A stretch of DNA of 36,981 nucleotides from Diphasiastrum complanatum (Eukaryota > Streptophyta > Lycopodiopsida > Lycopodiales > Lycopodiaceae). The DNA is taken from positions 1-36,981 of the forward strand of contig MU835710.1 in assembly GCA_029204225.1 (NCBI GenBank), read 5' to 3'. Made by a program: the position numbers and the translations under genes. Below, in pieces: positions 31,174 to 36,981 of the stretch (positions are counted from its first letter, which is position 1; every line of letters begins with the position of its first letter). Below the pieces are notes generated by a model. That model saw only the letters and a list, made by a program, of their open reading frames with translations, was not told the DNA's origin and did not search any database.

Positions 31174-31939
31174 ATTTAGAATTTCCCCCAAATAGTGAAA
31201 TAGTAGGACAACCAAAAACATTGCTAAATTCAGAGTATATGTGAAATGAAAAAAACATTCCTTGTGAGTTTTTAGCAAGATCCACAATTTCGTTTGGTCC
31301 ATACCCTTACATATTAAATGTGTCGCAGCTCAGATGAAATACTTATAAAGTGGAAAAAGCAGCAAGCAGGCTTGACTATATCAGAAAAAGATGAAGACTA
31401 CTAGTCCCTGAAGCCCATAAGACTGCCATCAATGAATTGCATAAAAAACAAATATCAGATTGTCAAGCAGTTTCTCATGGAAAATGGCATCAAATGCAAT
31501 GCAGAAAGAAAAGCAGAAGCCAACACTTTCTGGGTCATACCATACTTCAGGACTTCGTCAAAACACGAAAATTCAAGGATCCAAACCTTGACTTGAGCAT
31601 AATAACTGTACATCCCTAATATCACGTTTTTCATGTAAAGCGCCTTCTTGCAGCTTGTGATCAATTCATACCTGAAATTTTGAATTTTGGCGCACCTGCT
31701 ATTCAGGTAACTGTTTGCATGCATACGCTATGAAGAAAACCTGTCACGTATAGGTTCTACATGTATCCACACCTTGTGGTATAGCTACGGCAATTATGCG
31801 TGGCTGTATGGAAACGCTTCAAATGCGACTTTAGCATACATACCATAAATCTTCCTCAATGTTTGTTATTCTGATGGTGTACCAAAAGGAAAATATCGAG
31901 CTCAACGACTAAAAAAAAAAGTCGGATATGTACTAAAGC
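31174..31939. other. 3' flank of the membrane-protein gene
   Basis: No feature recognised beyond the 5' part of the exon-like open stretch to 31285. It presumably includes the 3' UTR of the gene at 31940-32947. Confidence 0.4.
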
Positions 31940-32947
31940 TTAGACCTCAAATGTTTCCATAGGTATTGGGCCCTTGAGAGGCACATATTCTCCCGAGTAG
32001 GCATCCAAAAGCTCTGAAAGAGCTATTCGGTCAATGCTTTCATGATGGTATGATTTGCATGTGAAGTAAATAACACTCTGGACAAGTATACCCCAAAGAT
32101 TGACGAGGGATAATGCGAGGACAAGGATTGATCCGTAGAAAACCCGGCTGATCGTCTTTGAATGATGATGATTTTTGACAATTTGCGAGTGGAATATTGC
32201 TGATACGATCGCTGTTAATATCATGTAAAAAAATACGAGGATACACGCCACCACTTTTTTTCCTTTTACAAGGTTTACACTTTTCTTCAATGCTTTTAAC
32301 CCGTAGCTCTCTTCTAACACAGAGATCACACTAGCAAGATGCCATATGACATTCAAATACACCTGAACCCCCAAAAAGATGACGACCAGAGCAATGAGAA
32401 AAGGGAGCACAGGGATTCCTATTTTCGTATCAACGACGATTATAATCACGGCCGACAACACAAAGGCCGCATGATACGAGATCATCACAAGGTACACCCA
32501 TAGGAACGTACACATAAGGCGCTTCCAAACCCTTGGTACCACGCTCATAACCTTAACAAGCGTGGGCTCTTTTCCGGAATAAATGCATGCCACACTGTAA
32601 ACAACGGCTGCTGTAGAAAGAAGAGAGAAGGCCAAAACAAACACAACGTACGCAACAACCATCGCTCCCAACTTAATCCATTCTGAATACAACTCATTCC
32701 TAATTCGCACCGTATCCAAACTTCCAGCTTGTTCTTCCGCATTAAGTTCCGATTCATTATATTTTATTTTATGTATAAGAGGATTGGACACTAGCGTATG
32801 AGCCAGGACCGCAAATGAAAGAGGAAGCACTAGAACCAGCGCAAGAGCGGAAAGTAAACGCACATAGCGCACCAAAATCTTGAACGACTCCTTGATGATT
32901 CCAACCACTCCAAGAAACTGCATCTCTTCGGGCTCCTTATCCATCAT
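31940..32947 (-). CDS. plant six-span membrane protein of unknown function
   Basis: An intact, intronless frame of 335 codons. I start it at ATG 32947 (MMDKEPEEMQFLGVVG): the frame extends upstream to 33025 only with a TTG, and the M-x-x-x-PEE-x-QFL start is that of the family. There is an A at -3 of the ATG. Hydrophobic spans lie at about residues 31-50, 93-120, 145-172, 178-205, 232-253 and 269-296. The loop at 55-90 is polar. Conserved-looking stretches are FSLLSTAAVVYSVA, IWHLASVISVLEESYGLKA and the tail SGEYVPLKGPIPMETFEV. These match, as I remember, the plant-only family of Arabidopsis At4g19950/At5g44860, whose biochemical role is unknown. It is the only intact host gene in the window. 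Confidence 0.85.
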   Translation of the reverse strand: MMDKEPEEMQFLGVVGIIKESFKILVRYVRLLSALALVLVLPLSFAVLAHTLVSNPLIHKIKYNESELNAEEQAGSLDTVRIRNELYSEWIKLGAMVVAYVVFVLAFSLLSTAAVVYSVACIYSGKEPTLVKVMSVVPRVWKRLMCTFLWVYLVMISYHAAFVLSAVIIIVVDTKIGIPVLPFLIALVVIFLGVQVYLNVIWHLASVISVLEESYGLKALKKSVNLVKGKKVVACILVFFYMILTAIVSAIFHSQIVKNHHHSKTISRVFYGSILVLALSLVNLWGILVQSVIYFTCKSYHHESIDRIALSELLDAYSGEYVPLKGPIPMETFEV

Positions 32948-33824
32948 CTTGCCTCGCCTCGCCTTTTCCACCAAAAGCTGACACAAAATCCAACTCGGAT
33001 CTAGTCCGCCAAATCTCCTCAGCAATCAAACGCCAGGTCGCTTGTAATCTTGAAAATCTTCACAAAAAGCTGACACACATCCACCAAAACTCCTCAGCAA
33101 TCAAACGCCAGGTCGCTTGTAATCTTGAAAATCTTCACAAAAAGCTGACACAGATCCACCAAAACTTCTCAGCAATCAAACGCCAGGTCGCTTGTAATCT
33201 TGAAAATCTTCACAAAAAGCTGACACAGATCCACCAAAACTCCTCAGCAATCAAACGCCAGGTCGCTTGTAATCTTGAAAATCTTCACAAAAAGCTGACA
33301 CAAATCCACCAAAACTCCTCAACAATTGAACGACAGGTCGCTTTTAATCTTGAAAATTTTCACAAAAAGCTGACACAAATCCACCAGAACTTTTCAACAA
33401 TCAGATGCCAGGTCGCTTGTAATCTTGAAAATCTTCACAAAAAGCTGACACAAATCCACGAAAACTCCTCAACAATCAAACGCCAGGTCGCTTGTAATCT
33501 TGAAAATTTTCACAAAAAGCTGACACAAATCCACGAAAACTCCTCAACAATCGAACGCCAGGTCGTTTATAATCTTGAAAATTTTCACAAAAAGCTGACA
33601 CAAATCCACCAAAACTTCTCAACAATCAAACGCCAGGTCGCTTTTAATCTTGAAAAATTTCACAAAAAGCTGACACAAATCGATCAAGAATCCTCACCAA
33701 TCAAAGGCGAACTCGATTCCAAAGGCGAACTCGATTCTGATCTCGAAACGACGCCAAAAACTGACGATCTTGACGATAAAACAAGAAAAGCAGGGAGCTA
33801 TAATATTTATCACGTCGGGGGTAG
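32899..33824 (+). CDS. candidate exon encoding 25-residue helical repeats (no ATG)
   Basis: The plus-strand frame through the minisatellite is free of stops from 32899 to 33825, about 309 codons, including unique sequence on both sides. Each 75-bp unit encodes 25 residues beginning NLENLHKKLTQIHQN and ending AIKRQVAC. Hydrophobic residues fall at positions 2, 5, 9, 12, 16 (Ser/Phe), 19 and 23, a 3-4 spacing that makes one face of an alpha helix. The last part reads GELDSKGELDSD, then acidic sequence. The frame ends exactly at AG/GTGAGA (33823-33830), a consensus 5' splice site. There is no in-frame ATG and no clear acceptor, and it overlaps the start of the minus-strand gene. It could be an internal exon or a chance open frame in a repeat. 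Confidence 0.28.
33022..33700. repeat. 75-bp minisatellite, about 9.5 copies
   Basis: AAGCTGACAC recurs at 33067, 33142, 33217, 33292, 33367, 33442, 33517, 33592 and 33667, an exact 75-bp period, with a related partial unit at 32975 (92 bp before). Copies differ at a few bases each and become less alike to the right. The array covers the expected 5' UTR and proximal promoter of the minus-strand gene. Confidence 0.97.
33703..33738. repeat. 18-bp tandem duplication
   Basis: AAAGGCGAACTCGATTCC and a near-identical copy follow the minisatellite directly. It stays in the same plus-strand frame (GELDS repeated). Confidence 0.9.
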
Positions 33825-33828
33825 GTGA

Positions 33829-34410
33829 GAGCAGGAAGAACGATCTACCGCTTTCGTTTGGGGACTGACGATAAGCAGCCACGACCAAACGGAAGACCAA
33901 TTCGCTTTACTCCCCAGGAAGGAAGAACGCTAGCACGGCCTATTTGACCCCAGCCACTTGGATTCACACCACGTGGCACTCCTGCCACCTGGAATCATCC
34001 CAAGCGTCCGATATAAACACGTGGCAACGACGGAACGTCTCAAGATCTGAATCTCTTCGTGAGATTAAGAAACGAGCCGATTGGAGCTTGCTAGCACCTT
34101 ATATCTGGCCCTCGACTATTCGGATCTTTGCCACGTGCTACTGCACCACGTGGGCTGTTTTCAATGGCTAGCTGAAAAACGTGGCGGAATCTGAACGGGT
34201 ATGGTCGAATCCAACGGCTAGGATCTCAAATCATGCAGCGCCATTGATGACGAGAGGGAGGAAGAACGATGGGCTGCATGGAACGTTGTATTTGGAGGCC
34301 TGACACTTGGATTTTCGCCACGTGTCTTTCTGCCGATTGGACTTCTCTGAACGAAATCGAACGGTGGAGAGCTTATTATAATGCGTGGCATAAAAATAAT
34401 TGAGAGGGAG
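33829..34410 (-). promoter_or_regulatory. G-box/ABRE cluster, putative promoter
   Basis: Five exact CACGTG palindromes at 33970, 34018, 34132, 34147 and 34319, two extended to ACGTGGC (the ABRE core), plus ACGTGGC near 34179. One copy per 4 kb would be expected by chance. bZIP and bHLH factors bind this core in light and abscisic-acid responses. The cluster is about 0.9-1.4 kb upstream of the minus-strand gene, beyond the minisatellite, and could also serve a rightward gene not seen here. Confidence 0.5.
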
Positions 34411-34428
34411 GAAGGAAGCTTGGACCCA

Positions 34429-34469
34429 ACCCCCCCGGGGAAGGGGGGCCCTGGGGGGGGGGGGGGGGG
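34429..34469. repeat. C/G tract with G17 run
   Basis: A run of C, then GGGG, GGGGGG and a 17-G homopolymer at 34453-34469. The plus strand has four or more G runs and could form a quadruplex. Homopolymer length may be unreliable. Confidence 0.85.
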
Positions 34470-34559
34470 TGTGTGCTTTTTCGTCATAAAGGCTGCTGGT
34501 CCATGAACTTTGAAAAAAATTGGAATGGAGGGGATGAAGCTTCCCCTTCCCCTTCCCTC

Positions 34560-34863
34560 GGGAAGGTGCATGTATTTCTTTGTAGAAATGTCAAAAGTGA
34601 TTTTAGGCGAAAAAGAAAATTCACATGGACTTGTTAAGACTTTGAATTTGGTATTCTTTGTTTGATTTTTCTTTGCTAATGAATAGGTGTCTTTAGATAA
34701 CTTTGCTTTGATCTTATAGGTGCAATATTGTGATGATTTGTTAAAAAGCCTGAAAATAATTATTTTTTAATGAATAAAATTCTTCTAGAATGCAATTCTT
34801 GTTTTTTTTTTTAATTATAACAATCCCATTCATTGCGTACTTCAAACCTTCCCATGATATATT
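34560..34863. repeat. 305-bp direct repeat, copy 1
   Basis: From GGGAAGGTGCATGTATTTC to CCTTCCCATGATATAT. It pairs with 34982-35290 at roughly 90 percent identity. No coding sense and no LTR ends that I can identify. Confidence 0.92.
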
Positions 34864-34981
34864 TGACCAGGGCATAAAAGGGGAATGGAAGGGGGTCCCT
34901 CAGTGAGCCACTTTGCTTGGGGAAGGACTTTCGCCCAAAGGCAATGGTGGTGCTTGTGTCAAAAAGAGGTGCATGTCTCTT

Positions 34982-35290
34982 GGGAAGGTGCATGTATTTC
35001 CTTTGTAGAAATGTCAAAAGTGATTTTAGGCGATGAAGAAAATTCACATGGATTTGTTAAGACTTTGAATTTGGTATTCTTTGTTTGATTTTTCTTTGTT
35101 AATGAATAGGTGTTTTTACATATCTTTGCTTTGATCTCATAGCTGCAATATTGTGATGATTTGCTAAAAAAGCCTGAAAAATGTTTTTTTTATATAAACA
35201 AAATTTTTCTAGAATGAAATTCTTGTTTTTTTTTTTTTAATTTATAGCAATCTACATTCATTGCGTACTTCAAGCCTTCCCATGATATAT
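34982..35290. repeat. 305-bp direct repeat, copy 2
   Basis: Second copy, offset 422 bp from the first. A 118-bp unique segment (34864-34981) lies between the copies; it ends with a short GGTGCATGTCTCTT string resembling the repeat start. Confidence 0.92.
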
Positions 35291-35502
35291 CAATCACCTT
35301 GTTTTTTCTCAAAATTACTTTCGAATATTTGGTATTTCTTTGTCCCCATGAATCATTCAAAATCGTCCTTAACAAGGTGCCAGTCTTATCCAGATTTGTA
35401 TGACCTTTTAGTATTCTTTCTTGAGAGACTTTTTAATGCTTAATGCCAAGTGATATTTTTTACTTTTGGAGCCACAATAAAGTTGCATAATTTACCAAAG
35501 AT
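35291..35502. other. spacer, no feature
   Basis: AT-rich sequence between the direct repeat and the truncated gypsy RT. Confidence 0.5.
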
Positions 35503-35990
35503 TCAAACCTCCACATCCAAGAAACTATACGCTTCCGCTCCAGCAAGGCGATCCAAAATGCTTTCAGTAAAAGGTAACGGAAAGTGATCTTTTCGCATCA
35601 CTTTGTTCAAAGCCTTAAGATTCACACAAATTCTCAATTTCCCATTCTTTCTTAGGAACAATGACAATCGGTGAGATCCATTCGGTATGCTCGATCTCAT
35701 AAATGAAATCGGCGTCAAGCAATCTCTACAGTTCTTTCTTTATCAGATCCGCAACATTAGGATTACAGCGATAGAACTTTGTAACCTTTGGAACTGCATC
35801 AGGTACTAAAGGTATGGTATGTTCAATAACTGACGTTGGAATACCCTTCAGATCTTGATAAGTCCATGCAAAGCAATCTTCATACTTAATAAGTAACATG
35901 TGGAGTGCTTGATATTTTTCAAGATTAAGTTGTGATCCAACTTGTACAATCTTTTCTGGTTCTCCTGGTTCGGCAAGATTCATTGGCTGT
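35503..35990 (-). pseudogene. Ty3/gypsy pol fragment (RT N-terminal part)
   Basis: From 35983 down: KYEDCFAWTYQDLKGIP and the VIEHTIPL motif that precede gypsy RT, then ADFIYEIEHTEWISPIVIV, then after a one-base frameshift near 35650, KLRICVNLKALNKVMRKDHF, PLPFTESILDRLAG and YSFLD. A TAG at 35726 also interrupts. It is cut off at the first catalytic Asp block (FLD), before YIDD. The FAW-x-Y-x-x-x-x-GI wording suggests the Tat/Athila side of plant gypsy elements. Gag, protease, RNase H and integrase are absent. Confidence 0.85.
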
Positions 35991-36052
35991 GTCCATCTTG
36001 ATTATAGTACCCATCTTGTGTTGCGCCTGTTAAGGGAAAAATTGGCGTAGCT

Positions 36053-36069
36053 CCCCGGCAACGACACCA
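36053..36069 (-). other. primer-binding site, tRNA-Asp
   Basis: Minus-strand TGGTGTCGTTGCCGGGG is complementary to the 3' end of plant tRNA-Asp with two changes from TGGCGCCGTTGCCGGGG. Four bases separate it from the LTR end. Confidence 0.85.
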
Positions 36070-36073
36070 GAAT

Positions 36074-36654
36074 TGTGTGGGTTTCTTCCTTGCCTAACCT
36101 CAATCCAAGATCTAATCAATCTAGCATCAAAGAGACGAAGTTAGTTGTCATGCATAGATTCGTTCCCATGAGAGCTTTCAGATTTCAGCATGAATGGAAG
36201 ATCCAAATCTAACTCTAACATCCATTAACCCTAAGCGTTAACACTGCGATCCATTAACACTACGATCCACATCAAGATAGCTTACTCTTTCTCTCTCATA
36301 AAAAGTATAACAACATGCAATCCCAATAACAATCAGATCCAACAATTAGCAAAATCCAAATAAAGCATGAGAGATGGAGGAAAATTGATAGAGAGCAAGG
36401 ACATTAATCAATCCATTTCAGAAGAGAACCAATCTGCTTTATTGAAATGAGGAAACATGTGTAGGAACTTCGAGTTGGTCCCTTTTTATAGTAGAGAGGA
36501 GGACCCTGGCCTCTGAATCCTATTGGTCCATTTCTACCTCCCTAATTATTCAAATTTAAAAAAGAGTGAGAACCATCCAAATTAGAGGGAAATCCAACTT
36601 TATTCACTAACTTGACATTTAGGCCTTGTGAAATTGTGATATTGTCGTGGTGCA
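36074..36654 (-). repeat. Ty3/gypsy LTR (about 581 bp)
   Basis: In minus sense it begins TGCA at 36654 and ends CACA at 36074, beside the tRNA-Asp site. CTATAAAAAGGGACC (complement of 36478-36492) is its TATA box on the coding strand. The upstream flank is copia RNase H sequence. The 3' LTR is not in the window, so the left boundary of the LTR is inferred from the TG/CA ends only. Confidence 0.68.
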
Positions 36655-36660
36655 GGCCTC

Positions 36661-36981
36661 AAGATACTTTTCTATAGTGATGCTAGCTGGGCATCTCTCA
36701 GGGACGACTGTAAAAGTGTCTCAAGAGAATGCACCATCGCATCAGGAGCAGCAGTTCTCTAGGTCAGCAAGAAGCAGACCGCTGTAGCCCAGTCGTCCTG
36801 CGAAGCAGAGTACGTGGCAACAGCGAAGATGGCAATGAAAAAATTTGGCTAAGGCAGTTCCTGGACGAATTGGGCGAAACAAGAAATGAGCCATTGGACT
36901 TGCAGATGGACAACGCCTCTGCGTTACACCTGACGAAAGATCCTGTGTTCCACTCAAGAGCGAAGCACATTGCGATCAAGT
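36661..36981 (+). pseudogene. Ty1/copia RNase H fragment, cut by window end
   Basis: The plus strand encodes YSDASWASLRDDCKS (first catalytic Asp), QSSCEAEYVATAKMA (catalytic Glu), then after a shift in an A run at 36837, WLRQFLDELGE, LQMDNASALHLTKDP (second Asp) and FHSRAKHIAIK at the right edge. A TAG near 36759 replaces an expected Trp. The SSCEAEY wording differs from the SST-x-AEY of elements C and D, so it is another lineage. The gypsy LTR lies against its 5' side. Confidence 0.85.

Noticed and set aside
32948-33025. N-terminal extension of the membrane protein to 33025
   Set aside because: The first codon there is TTG, not ATG, and the family start motif M-D-x-x-PEE-x-QFL begins at 32947.
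33022-33700. CRISPR-like array
   Set aside because: Units are contiguous 75-bp tandem copies without unique spacers, in a plant genome.
34218-34571. 117-residue minus-strand ORF with poly-Pro
   Set aside because: The Pro run is the G17 homopolymer; the remainder covers the G-box promoter region with no motif.

Overview
The window reads as nuclear DNA of a land plant with a large, repeat-filled genome. The evidence is Ty1/copia and Ty3/gypsy LTR retrotransposons primed by plant initiator tRNA-Met and tRNA-Asp, a plant-type LINE remnant, a tRNA-derived SINE, long microsatellites, and one intact gene of a plant-specific membrane-protein family. The clade cannot be fixed from sequence alone; a gymnosperm or fern would fit the amount of old nested repeat. 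There is nothing prokaryotic.

Layout. 1-81 is pure C. 349-686 is a 62-bp satellite followed by a perfect 39-bp inverted repeat. 1930-3440 (-) is a heavily decayed ORF of unknown, transposon-like type. 4320-4720 (-) is a copia RNase H relic. 4740-7730 stacks three LTR-like segments, each ending in a tRNA-Met primer-binding site. A copia gag-protease relic (7935-9058) follows the last of them. 9262-14481 is a structurally complete copia element (element C) with TTGTG target duplications. 15560-16215 (-) is a LINE relic. 17574-18173 (-) is an LTR. 18849-19228 is a 380-bp TRIM element with a tRNA-like gene inside each LTR. 19229-27922 is a non-autonomous LTR element (element A), split by a second copia element (element D, 20999-25736, minus strand, CTAGC target duplications). 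27930-29264 holds a gypsy gag relic, a SINE and a MITE-like segment.

The host gene is at 31940-32947 (-). It is an intronless six-span membrane protein. Its 5' side carries a 75-bp minisatellite (33022-33700), and beyond that lies a cluster of five CACGTG G-boxes (33970-34324). The plus strand of the minisatellite is an open frame of 25-residue amphipathic repeats with no ATG, ending at a consensus splice donor. The right end holds a 305-bp direct duplication, a gypsy fragment with LTR, Asp primer site and partial RT (35503-36654, minus), and a copia RNase H piece running off the edge.

Most coding content belongs to dead or non-autonomous retroelements nested in one another. The two observations I rate highest are the TRIM with a tRNA-like internal Pol III promoter in its LTRs, and the 25-residue repeat frame beside the host gene. 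Element C and the gag-protease relic carry mostly C-to-T or G-to-A type stop codons, as expected of methylated, silenced elements. Identity values were counted by eye.
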